Positions 55,780 through 64,000 of a stretch of 64,000 bases of DNA are shown here, in pieces. The stretch spans positions 30,556,540 through 30,620,539 of the forward strand of contig OZ020618.1 in the NCBI GenBank assembly GCA_963971575.1, written 5' to 3'. The position numbers and the translations under genes were made by a program. The notes beneath the pieces were generated by a model, which saw nothing but the letters and a program-made list of their open reading frames with translations, was not told the origin of the DNA and searched no databases. Each line of letters starts with the position of its first letter. The first letter of the stretch is position 1. Source of the stretch: Liopterus haemorrhoidalis. Lineage: Eukaryota; Arthropoda; Insecta; Coleoptera; Dytiscidae.

Positions 55780-57089
55780 TACAGGCTGTCTCAAAAGAAA
55801 TTTTATATTTAGTGGATCGATTAAAAAAAAAGTAAGCCGTATATAGAAAAAATGTTTATTAATTATTAAAATACACTTTTTGGGGATTTATTTCTTAAAA
55901 ATAATATCGTCTAAATGTAGACCCTCGCGTTCTCGGCACTCATTTAATCGAACAGTAAAATGACTTATGACGTCTCGGCAGGTGGACTCAAGGATGGCTG
56001 CCATTTCGTGACGGATATTTTCTTTCAAATGCGCCAGTGAAGTCGGTTTATTGGCGTAAACTTTAGATTTAAGATAACCCCATAGGAAAAAGTCCATAAA
56101 GGTTAAATCTGGACTGCGTGGAGGCCAATTTATGTCACCTCTCCGGGAGATCAATTTGCCTGAGAAAATTTCACGAACACGTGACAGAGACATATTGGAC
56201 GTGTGTGAAGTTGCTCCGTCCTGTTGGAACCATGTTCTTTGGTTATAGCCAGGAATGTTTTGCAGTTCAGGTACCAAGAAGTTGTCTAACATCTCCACAT
56301 AACGCTCTGAATTCACTGTAACTGCACGCCCCCTTTCGTCTTCAAAAAAGTAAGGGCCGATAATTCCTCGCGCCGACATCGCAGCCCATACGGTCACTTT
56401 ACGCGAATGTAGGGGTATCTGATGTTTGCGTTTCGGATTCGTTGCACTCCAGTAGCGGCAGTTCTGCTTATTTACGTGGCCATTAAGATGAAAATGAGCT
56501 TCATCCGAAAACAAAATGTTGGTAAACGTTGAAAATCGCTCAATCACCTGATTTACGAAATTAAGCCTCTGACTGGCATCTTGGGGCTTTAATTCTTGCA
56601 CCAATTGAATTTTGTAGGGGTGCAGCTTTAGGTCTTTGTGCATAATGCGATGTAATGATGATCTATGCACATTTAAAGCACTTGCGTGCTTCAGAATTGA
56701 AAGGTTCGGGTCGTCACGAACAGACTGATTAACATTCTCCACGTTTTCTACCGTTCTTGATGACCTAGGTTGCCCGGATTTTGATTTATGCAGCGTTGTA
56801 CCAGTCTCTTTAAACTTTTTAACCCAATGTCGAATGAGAGGAATGCTTGCCGCATCATTTAAGTGGCGAAAACCTCGAATACTGAAGAATTTTCTACGCG
56901 CTACAGTCGCCGAATCACCGTTTTTGTAAAACTCTCGCACGCATAACGCGCGGTCTGCTCCCGAGAACGCTCCATAGCGACAAATTCCCAAGAGCCAGGC
57001 TACCGATTGACAACCCCCGCGCCCCTCGGATACGTTGCGTTCACGCAGTAAGCTAAATAAATATAAAATTTCTTTTGAGACACCTTGTA
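55780..57089 (-). mobile_element. Complete mariner-type transposon, 1306 bp, TA duplication
   Basis: Element 55782-57087 is bounded by TA dinucleotides (55780-55781 and 57088-57089). The ~30-bp inverted ends CAGGCTGTCTCAAAAGAAAT and CAAGGTGTCTCAAAAGAAAT (right end on the complement) differ at two positions. It encloses one uninterrupted transposase ORF. Intact ends and ORF imply recent insertion. It lies 40 bp from the 3' end of the Helitron. Confidence 0.95.
55888..56991 (-). CDS. Mariner transposase, 367 aa, intact
   Basis: The N-terminal ~120 residues form paired helix-turn-helix DNA-binding domains (ALCVREFYKNGDSATVARRK; HWVKKFKETGTT; SGQPRSSRT linker). The catalytic core has D163 (LFSDEAHFHLNG), D258 (WFQQDGATSHT) and D295 (WPPRSPDLTFMDFFLWGYLK). 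The last two are separated by 36 residues, against 34 in classical mariner. The WVKKF and WGYLKSKVY motifs are intact and the C-terminus has HLDDIIFKK. It cuts the element at its inverted repeats and inserts it at TA. The start at 56991 lies 96 bp inside the right end. No stop or frameshift. Confidence 0.96.
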   Translation of the reverse strand: MGICRYGAFSGADRALCVREFYKNGDSATVARRKFFSIRGFRHLNDAASIPLIRHWVKKFKETGTTLHKSKSGQPRSSRTVENVENVNQSVRDDPNLSILKHASALNVHRSSLHRIMHKDLKLHPYKIQLVQELKPQDASQRLNFVNQVIERFSTFTNILFSDEAHFHLNGHVNKQNCRYWSATNPKRKHQIPLHSRKVTVWAAMSARGIIGPYFFEDERGRAVTVNSERYVEMLDNFLVPELQNIPGYNQRTWFQQDGATSHTSNMSLSRVREIFSGKLISRRGDINWPPRSPDLTFMDFFLWGYLKSKVYANKPTSLAHLKENIRHEMAAILESTCRDVISHFTVRLNECREREGLHLDDIIFKK

Positions 57090-57124
57090 TAATAGCTATA
57101 TGTATTTCAAATAATTTTCATATT

Positions 57125-57767
57125 TATATAGTTTTGTGTAATATAATAATAATAGCCTTTATTTCAACCCTTATGATACATTATAGTTATTTAGAATTAA
57201 TCTAAAATCAAATAAATTTAAAATCCCCACAAAACTGTTAATTACATTACATTACTTTACTTACATTACTTTTACTACTAAAGTTAAATTTAAATTTAAA
57301 TTACATATTTAGTACACAAATTTGGTTGTAACCTTTACGGACACAAGGCCTCTCCCAGTTCCTTCCATCCATGTCGAACTTTGGCTCTCCTTGTCCATAG
57401 ACTTCCTGCGACTGCTTTAATTTCATCTGCCCATCTCCTACATTACGTTTTCTATCCAGTGGGTTCCAGTCATATACCTCGCTGTCCATCCTCTTTTTAT
57501 TCTCGTAACATGGCCCGCCCAACTCCATTTTAAGGATTTGATTGTGTTCGTCACATTGTAGATTTTTGTTTTTTGCTTTATTTCTTCGATTGTAAGTTTA
57601 TCTTTCCAAGTTATCCTTAACATGCTTTTTTCCATTTTGTTTTGACAAACGCCTATCTTTTGAAATTGTTTTTTGTTATTGTAATTGTCATATGTTAAAG
57701 TTGGACTTACGCACATACACACCATTTCTACACAGTTTTGTGTAGAAATGTTCAAATTAAACGGCAT
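57125..57767 (-). pseudogene. Endonuclease-RT type retrotransposon C-terminal relic
   Basis: The minus strand translates to PTLTYDNYNNKKQFQKIGVC, QNKMEKSMLRITWKDKL, TNTIKSLKWSWAGHVTRIKR and, after a frameshift near 57430-57530, scraps of the downstream region. AATAAAGGCTATTATTATTA marks the 3' end near 57150. These are the usual QNKMERxxL and LKWxWAGHxxR motifs of this RT class. Confidence 0.75.
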
Positions 57768-57769
57768 GA

Positions 57770-58614
57770 AAAATTGTTTGTTTAAAAGGAATTAATAAGA
57801 AATATCTAATAAAAAAGAAAGAAGATATTCTCTTTAAAAGAGACTTCCTGCCACCCTACCCTAGGGGTACGCTTGACAAATTAGTTTATTGTAAAATGCA
57901 TTATTGATACAATATTTACAATGAAGCTTATAATTATATTAATTTTAGAATTATTTTTTAAATTTTCTACTCGCTCTATAATTTTACAGGGTAGGTACTT
58001 AGGCAATGGCTAACACAATAGGGGCCAAACTAGTTTATTATAAAATGCATTATTAATATAACATTTATTTTTATACTGCGCCAGTATCCACAATAACGTT
58101 TTTAATTATATTAATTTTTGAATTATTTTTTGGATTTCCTATTCGTTCTATAATTTTATTGGGTACTTAAGAAATGGCTAACACACTACGAGTTTACACA
58201 GCAGGTCGAGATAAAAGTAGTTTTTTTAGTTGAAATACTAGTGGGGATAAGGAAAAATTCCTTTCGAATGTTCCTGTAAATATTAAAAGGATGAAGAACA
58301 CTGCTTTAACGAAACCGTAAAACTGATCTGCACTGAAATGTTAATAGATTTATGATCATCATAATGATATGTATGCAGCCTAGCCCACTAACCTGTTAAA
58401 CATTTATTAGATTAATGCATGCGTGTTTATTTTATTGAATGTAGAACAACAGAAGGACTCGGATATGAAAGTAACTAAAAATATTGTTATTTTTTATGAC
58501 ATTAGAAAAAGTCTATCTTTAACGTGTTTTTAGTTTTCTTAGTTCTTAAAAAGTAGTATTAAGTTTAAGACTGCAGCTGTTACATTTTATTTATACAGAA
58601 TTTTTCTTTTTCAG
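57770..58614 (+). other. Probable Scyl2 intron, upstream flank
   Basis: AT-rich sequence leading to the exon acceptor. It contains an imperfect ~150-bp tandem duplication (about 57877-58016 and 58027-58190; landmarks TTATxxTAAAATGCATTATT, AATTATATTAATTTT and CAATGGCTAACACA). The polypyrimidine tract TTTTTCTTTTTCAG ends at 58614. Exact extent of the intron is unknown. Confidence 0.7.
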
Positions 58615-58968
58615 GAATGCTCTGTATTCGTATTCGAGAAAAGATGCGCAGAAAAATTACATAAGCCGAAGAGAAAAGAAACTGTAACAGAGATTTTACG
58701 TGGATCAGTCAGGCAATTGGAACGTTTCCGACATCCTAAGATTTTACACGTGTTGCATCCTATTGAAGAATGTTCAGAGACTCTTGCTTTCGCGTCGGAG
58801 CCTGTGTTGGCGAGCTTAGCGAATGTACTCGCCTACCAGGAGAGTGTAGGTTCGCAAACAGGTGGTGCGCCGGCGACGGGAGCTTCGCAACAACCAGTAG
58901 CACCGAGACCTGCCCACGCCAAAGAATATCATTTTTTAGATATCGAACTGAAATACGGAATACTCCAG
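58615..58968 (+). CDS. Scyl2: Scyl2 (SCY1-like protein 2) internal exon, pseudokinase domain
   Basis: A 354-bp exon is flanked by a strong acceptor (TTTTTCTTTTTCAG, 58601-58614) and a GT donor (CAGGTAATG, 58969). Both junctions are phase 0, giving 118 codons. The peptide has VFVFEKRCAEKL, VRQLERFRHPKILHVLHPIE, LAFASEPVLASLANVLA and FLDIELKYGILQ, in the order found in the N-lobe of SCYL2/CVAK104, a pseudokinase that binds clathrin and adaptors in endosome-Golgi traffic. The usual kinase ATP-binding lysine motif is replaced by VFVFEK, as in the family. An Ala/Gly/Pro/Gln-rich loop of about 25 residues (GSQTGGAPATGASQQP and on) lies before EYHFLDIE and is longer than I recall for vertebrate relatives. 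The neighbouring exons were not found. Confidence 0.9.
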
Positions 58969-59513
58969 GTAATGATGTAGTTTTTTATAATTTGCAAATA
59001 TGTCGTTCTTGTTTTGCAGAACAGTTTGTCTTTTATCAGTCAATAAAAGAAATACAAATAACACTAGAAAATGCTTGCATGTTAACACATTACCTTCCGG
59101 ACACCAAAACGTAGGGTTTCTGTTGACTGCATGTATAATGTCGGACTGCAGGACACATTACATACAATATGATTATTAAAAAATTGATGTGAAGTGTGAA
59201 TTTTCAGACATTTCAGGGTTTTGTATGTATTTAATGTATGAAGATGTATGAAGTAAACGTGTATAAAGTCAACAGAATAAATTCTTTCTATAAATTTTTT
59301 CTATAGTCACATTAAACAGATTTTTGATAGTCATTTTTATTTGATATTTGCGTACTAAGGGCTTCCATTTAATTTGTTGAAATTAAATTTAAATAATTTG
59401 CGAATATTACGTCATAGGAAAATGTAAATTAAAAAATCCTAGCGATTTTTTCTGCATTTACTTCGTACCCAAGTATTCATTAAATTAATAAGAAATATAT
59501 TGATAAATGGCTT

Positions 59514-60302
59514 CTATAGTGGGTTCATATTAAATATACGTTTTCTAGAAAGATTCAAATTCATTTTATTATTCGACCACTCACAAATTATGATAAATTT
59601 ATATTGATTTAGGTTTAACTCAATAACAATTTTGGTTGTAAAATGATACAGTGTCTGCGAACGTTCAATGAACGCGTAATGTAACGTAAGTAGGGAATGC
59701 AATCCCGGTTGATTTTTTGTCTCGAAAATCCCGGGATTTTAAAACTTGAATCTCGGGAATTTCGGGATTATAACAAAATTCAAATAATTAACTTATTTTG
59801 AAAAATTAATCAGTTTTTTCAGCCTCCGGCCACCCTCTTAAATGTGCCGTTATAGGCGGTCGCCTGCTCTGCTTGTGCGTAACGCCGGCCCTGTACAACT
59901 TTGCAATTTTCGACAGTATGTATATTACCGCCGGGGATTCTCCGCTGCGGTCCGCCGTCGAATTCATGTCTAGCCCTTACGTGAACCGACGCAAGAGTCG
60001 TATATTTAATAATATTATAGTCGTATAGTAATATTTAAATATTTTATATTCATTTTTGACAAAGTATGTACACGTATACTGCATTAGCTTTCGTTTTTAA
60101 GCAAATACTCGTAAATCACACTATATATATAATTTCAGGATTCCGGGATCCCGGGATGATATATATTTAATCCCAAAATCCTGGGATTGTAAAACTTGCC
60201 TTGAATTACCATCCCTAAACGTAAGTCACATTGGCGGAGGGATACTATTGGCGTAGATCGCGTCCGACGCGAAATACTCGTATAGTTCTGTTACACATCA
60301 TA
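59514..60302. mobile_element. Insertion in Helentron-like copy 7 of unknown type
   Basis: Defined only by comparison with copy 4, which is continuous across this point. Without the hAT element inside it, it is about 260 bp. I found no clear terminal repeats or duplication. Confidence 0.5.
59683..60225. mobile_element. hAT-type element with TCCCGGGA motifs, perfect 8-bp duplication
   Basis: Element 59691-60217 starts TAGGGAATGCAAT and ends TTACCATCCCTA. AACGTAAG flanks both sides (59683-59690 and 60218-60225). Subterminal zones hold repeated AATCCCGGGATTTTAAAAC-type words (left 59703-59770, right 60135-60195). The interior has GCGTAACGCCGGCCCTG, itself a hAT-type end. No ORF. Confidence 0.93.
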
Positions 60303-60609
60303 TTTTTTCAATTTCAGAAACGTATTTCTCACTAATAACAATGTGCTATTTCATTTATAAGTATTTCACTATCAACGATTTATTTTTTTCTAAATTTGCT
60401 TTAATTTAGCCATTATTTAAAAAAATAATTAATGTTGTCAAAAATACAAAAACTGCAATATTTTCCAAAACCGAAATCTGACGTTTCCGGCTCAGATCAA
60501 TGTACATTACTTATAATTTTTTCAGATTTTTTGTTTAACCCCCTTGGTTAAAAAGGGGCGGGACAAGAACTTTTTTGGCACATATACTACATACAACGCA
60601 TGTTATAAT

Positions 60610-61698
60610 CTATTTTACTGTCACTGATAGTTGACAGCTTAAGCCATTGTATTCTTTTTTGCCAATTCATCTTTTGAAATGGTGTTGACACAAAAAAATA
60701 AAATATGTATGCTTGAATTATACATGCGAAACGGTTAAGTGCAGCCGTGTTTAAATGAATTCAGACACTGATTTTCGAATTTTAATATATTCCTTGAAGC
60801 AGATTTTTATAATACTATTCCAAGATTGTTGACTTTGTTTCGAACTACGTGAAGAATTCAGCGCAAAACCATCAGTAAAAGACAAACTATTCATACAGCA
60901 GAAAATATAGTGAATGTAAGCAACGAATGGAGGAAGACCCGGCTATTTCACAACAACTTCTCAGCAAGCTGGTATTAATTTCCTTTATATTTCCTTGTAA
61001 TTCAATAATTTAATTTATTTTAGTGTCCGTAGTTTCGGCTCTTGGCATTGTCATGGTAACAATGGCGAAAGCCGAAATTGCAGTAAGTAAATAAATAAAT
61101 CTGCGAAACATATGTTAATATCTAATAATCTTTTATCCATAAGTGATGTTAAATCGTCGACAATTCAATATATCAATAATTTAATTTGGAGATAATGTCA
61201 TTAAATACACTTTTAACTGTAAGCGTTTAATCAGATAGGAAGCTTGCACCGCACAGATTTAACGTTGGTTTAGTAATTGACTTTACGAATACTTGACAGG
61301 ATAGATTGAGTAAATTGAGTGGTAGACGTCATTCAACCAATCACCTAGAATATTTCAACATCTCAACTGTTTCAAATCCATGTGATGTGAAAATTAATTG
61401 AGGTATAGTCTCATGTGACTGTACTTGATAAGAACAGAGTAAATTAAATGAAAAGAAATATAGAGTTAGGGAACATTTTTGGTGCCAAGCAACGAAGGTT
61501 TTATGCGTCTAAAAAATATAGAAGTTTTGGGGCTATTATTGTAGCTTTTTAGAAATTATATATTGATCAGATGAGTACAAATCATACGAGTTTAAATAAA
61601 TAAATAAATAAATAAATAAATTTAAAAAAAAAAAATGCGAATTACCGTCAAATCTTTATTAATAAGAAATAATTTTACATTTAAATTACCTCTTTCTA
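60610..61698 (+). other. Probable Scyl2 intron, no recognised gene
   Basis: No clear exon. At 61021-61081 AGTTTCGGCT and AGCCGAAATT bracket CATTGTCATGGTAACAATG, a nested palindrome next to a GTAAGT. It is more likely a small inverted repeat than an exon. Confidence 0.45.
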
Positions 61699-61710
61699 AA
61701 TAATACCTTA

Positions 61711-61940
61711 CCAAACGGAGTGGCCGAGCTCGTTAACTCACGCAGTTCTGACTTATGTCTGAATTATGAGGTGGCTGGTTCAAGTCCCCATTGGCGATAT
61801 TATTCGGGCGAGAATCATATGTTAACATTACTCCCATTTTCACAATCATTCACCCTTCATCCAGGTGCAGGAGCACGCCCCCTGGCATCGGCTATTAGCC
61901 CCGTTGCAGAAATAGGCTGGTGTAAAATAAATAAAATAGC
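61711..61940 (+). mobile_element. tRNA-derived SINE, family 1, copy c
   Basis: Best-preserved head: ACGGAGTGGCCGAGCTCGTT (A box) and GGCTGGTTCAAGTCCC (B box), then the family body (TATTATTCGGGCGAGAATCA; CACGCCCCCTGGCATCGG) and an AAATAAATAAAATA tail. Flanks AATAATACCTTA (61699-61710) and AATAATACCATTA (61941-61953) form a target duplication with one indel. Confidence 0.92.
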
Positions 61941-62039
61941 AATAATACCATTATGCAATCATACATTGCTGCCATCTTTTCCATTTCTGGAAACATATTT
62001 TGTAAGAATTTTTGAATCGCTTTTATATTAGTTATTTTT

Positions 62040-62460
62040 TAATCTTATGAATCGTTCGAAAACAGCGTTCTTTTAACGAACTCTTCAGTTTGGAGGAAAA
62101 AAAGACTCGGGGTCAAGTCATGATAGATAAGGAAAGCGAGTGACTTTATTCTTCGCTAAAAACTGCCGAATCACAAGGGAAGTGTAAGCTGGTGCGTTGT
62201 CGTAATGCAACATCCATGATCCATTTTTTTCAGCTATCAAGCCGTTTCTTTCTTATTGACTCACATAATCTCTTCAGATCCCCAGAATAATAATCGTCTT
62301 GCTACCAAATTTACGGTGAATTTTAGGAATTGAATGCGTACTCAATCTCTCATCATCTTATATTGAATTTGTACTATCTTTAAAATGGCCAAACAACTTA
62401 AAAAATTTTAACTTACAGCATCTTCTCCAAGAACTGTTTTCATAAGATAAATGTATCTCT
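62040..62460 (-). pseudogene. Decayed mariner transposase (family C, copy 4)
   Basis: The minus strand includes KTVLGEDAVS-like N-terminal sequence (about 62440) and, after a deleted core, WMLHYDNAPAYTSLVIRQFL (about 62200). That keeps the second catalytic Asp and its HDNAP-like context. AKNKVTRFPY and KSSLKERCFRTIHKIKK-like sequence follow at about 62050. Frameshifts separate the blocks. This is the best preserved of the four family C relics but is still dead. Confidence 0.75.
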
Positions 62461-63110
62461 TTTTACAAGTTTGCTAAAAAAAAAAAAATGTTACTCTGTA
62501 AATCTATGGCGTTAAAATTTTAACCTCGATGTGGTTAATTCAGTAGGTTATATTTGGAATTTTAACTCCAGCCAAATACATGGTGTTAACTTTTAACCGG
62601 CTGTAATTCTAACCTCTAAACGTCAAATAGCCAGAAAAAAAAACCATTTTTAGAATTAATCATGGCAAGTCTGTTTATTTTAAATTAATTAAAGTGGTTA
62701 ATAAGTGAAAAATTAATATAGGTGCACAAAAAATATATACAAATGCTTTTTAAGAGTTCAGTTCGAATTAAACAAAAGCAACTGCGTGATATGAGTGACC
62801 CTTTTAATTTATCTGCAGAAACATTTTAAAATATTTTAATTTTTTTAAAACTTCTACGAAATATCTCGTTTTACAAATGTTGTTTTTTTTTAAGTCCGAG
62901 AAGAATCAAAAGATTTCCGTTTGCCGATATATTGAAAGTAAATATTTTAAACTGTGATGCATTTATAAATTTTAATTTCTCTGTTTGTTTAAAAATAAAA
63001 ATAAGCTAAATATAATCTGAAAATAAAATTATCTTAATATAGAAGAAAGAAAGAAAATATTTATACATATGCATGTTATGGTGATATTATATTATTTACT
63101 TTCTGTACCC
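62460..63110. other. Non-coding stretch
   Basis: From 62505 to 62635 GTTAA/TTAAC words recur (TTAAAATTTTAACC, GTTAACTTTTAACC), a weak palindromic cluster without visible element ends. No gene. Confidence 0.4.
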
Positions 63111-64000
63111 ATAATTGAGGGTGTTAGAAGTAAAATGATTCAAGTGCATTTTTTTTCTAAATTTAAGCTATGTATATATTTCGTCAGTTAGACATTATTA
63201 TTAAAGTCGGTTTACGATAACTATGAGATGACGTCACACTTGGTTAATTTAAGTACCAACGTTATGATATGTTTTAATCAACATCAATCCATAACTCAGT
63301 TAGTACATTTATTTATTTAATGTTGGTACATTTTTCCAATGTTTACGGTTTGAAATTGGATTGTTCAATCTGGTTCAATCGTTATTTGTGAGGTTGACAT
63401 TTTAGGTGTTTAGAATTTAGTGAGGTTAAATTTTATTTATTTTTTTTAAATTTTATTGTAATAAAAATGCCCAAAGCTCTTAGTAGCCGTGCTCAAAGGA
63501 TGGTTTTGTCTCTTATTAATTATTTTGAAAGAGAGCGAAATAATGGAGGACCTTTAATGGATGTGAAATGCGTCAGAGATGTGAGTAAATATAAAATTTA
63601 GTTTATATGTATGGTCTTTTCACTTGAATATATTTCTACAAATAATTGTTAATTAACTTTTTAGAGAGTTGCTGCTGCTTTAGATGTCAGCATTTCTAAA
63701 GTAAATAAAATCGCTGCAAAACAAGCGAGAAGTGAAACTGTCAGTAGCCCGAAAAAGAAACGAACACGTACTAAATCTGTTGTAGAATTAGACAATTTTA
63801 CAACAGTTGGGATACGTAATGTAATTTAGGAGATGTACCGTAATAGTAAGGACACCACATTTCTACGTGAGGCCTCTTAATAAATAAATTTGATTTTAGG
63901 AGAGCTTGTTACTGTCGACACTATATTGTGTTTGTATATTTTAAAAGGTTTTATAATTTGTAATGTAAGTGAACAAAAACAATATTTAATTTTGTATCTT
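63111..64000 (+). mobile_element. 5' part of a DNA transposon (parent type of the MITE at 22828), running off the window
   Basis: ATAATTGAGGGTGTTAGAAG at 63111, then GATTCAAGTGCA, TAAATTTAAGCTATG and TTTCGTCAGTTA, match the terminus of the 388-bp MITE at 22828-23215. A transposase-like gene starts 350 bp inside. The other terminus is outside the window. Confidence 0.72.
63467..63890 (+). pseudogene. Transposase-like N-terminus with an intron and a nonsense codon
   Basis: ATG at 63467 gives MPKALSSRAQRMVLSLINYF and GPLMDVKCVRD (38 codons). A consensus GTGAGT donor at 63581 and a TTTTTTAG acceptor ending 63664 define an 84-bp intron. The second segment reads RVAAALDVSISKVNKIAAKQ, a helix-turn-helix pattern, then PKKKRTRTKSVVELDNF and IRNVI. 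TAG (63837-63839) sits where relatives I recall carry Tyr (I-Y-x-M-Y). EMYRNSKDTTFLREAS and a stop follow. I recognise the pattern as the DNA-binding region of insect transposase-like DDE proteins (IS630/Tc1-related), at moderate certainty. The catalytic part is absent or outside. Confidence 0.7.

Larger units (their letters stand above)
59180..60605 (-). mobile_element. Helentron-like element, copy 7, with nested insertion
   Basis: The plus strand starts AAAATTGATGTGAAGTGTG, then the hairpin remnant and AGGGTTTTGTATGTAT. It shares ACTAAGGGCTTCCATTTAAT and ATAAGAAATATATTGATAAA with copy 4 up to about 59513. After a ~790-bp insertion, matching sequence resumes (TTTTCAATTTCAGAAACGTA, about 60305; AGATCAATGTACATTAC). 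It breaks off near 60605 before the 5' end. Confidence 0.82.

Noticed and set aside
61021..61081. Candidate small exon between a TTTTAG and a GTAAGT
   Set aside because: One frame is open, but the segment is a nested palindrome and matches nothing in the region of SCYL2 expected next.

Overview
The window looks like AT-rich, repeat-dense insect (at least arthropod) genomic DNA. The evidence is Jockey-, I- and CR1-type non-LTR retrotransposons, mariner transposases, many hAT-type elements with 8-bp target duplications, tRNA-derived SINEs, DINE-1/Helentron-like elements, and spliced eukaryotic coding sequence. I see no bacterial or viral gene organisation. I cannot place it more finely from sequence alone. 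Nearly everything recognisable is a transposable element or a relic of one.

The one host-gene segment I am sure of is a 354-bp phase-0 exon at 58615-58968 (+). It encodes part of the pseudokinase domain of SCYL2 (SCY1-like protein 2). Much of the right side of the window is therefore probably intron of a plus-strand Scyl2 gene. I did not find its neighbouring exons.

Layout. 1-2.4 kb: 3' part of a CR1/Jockey-group retrotransposon with one nonsense codon. 4.2-6.1 kb: two decayed mariner copies hit by a SINE and a Helentron-like fragment, then a TA microsatellite and a tandem array of long palindromes. 6.1-10.6 kb: a retrotransposon 3' fragment cleanly split by a Helentron-like element, a broken tyrosine-recombinase gene, a hAT MITE and a SINE. 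10.8-16.5 kb: a Helentron-like element split by a full-length 4.45-kb Jockey element with a perfect 10-bp target duplication. 17.6-23.9 kb: a mosaic of hAT elements, MITEs, SINEs and Helentron-like copies. 24.4-30.3 kb: two RNase H-bearing non-LTR relics, one split by a 1.04-kb hAT element. 30.5-44.8 kb: mostly non-coding, with MITEs, minisatellites and hAT ends. 44.9-49.7 kb: a giant GT microsatellite, an endonuclease-RT fragment, a three-level nest (Helentron-like in hAT in mariner) and a large foldback element. 52.6-57.8 kb: a retrotransposon C-terminal fragment, 76-bp tandem repeats, a complete non-autonomous Helitron, a structurally complete mariner with an open 367-codon transposase, and another RT relic. 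58.6-64 kb: the Scyl2 exon, further Helentron-like and hAT nests, and the 5' end of a transposon whose transposase gene appears to contain an intron.

The most notable themes are precise nesting that dates insertions relative to each other, and a hAT subgroup (TAGGGA-type ends) whose copies carry dense arrays of different short palindromes. A MITE whose likely transposase source is seen 40 kb away and the complete mariner also stand out. I see no clearly new multi-gene system.
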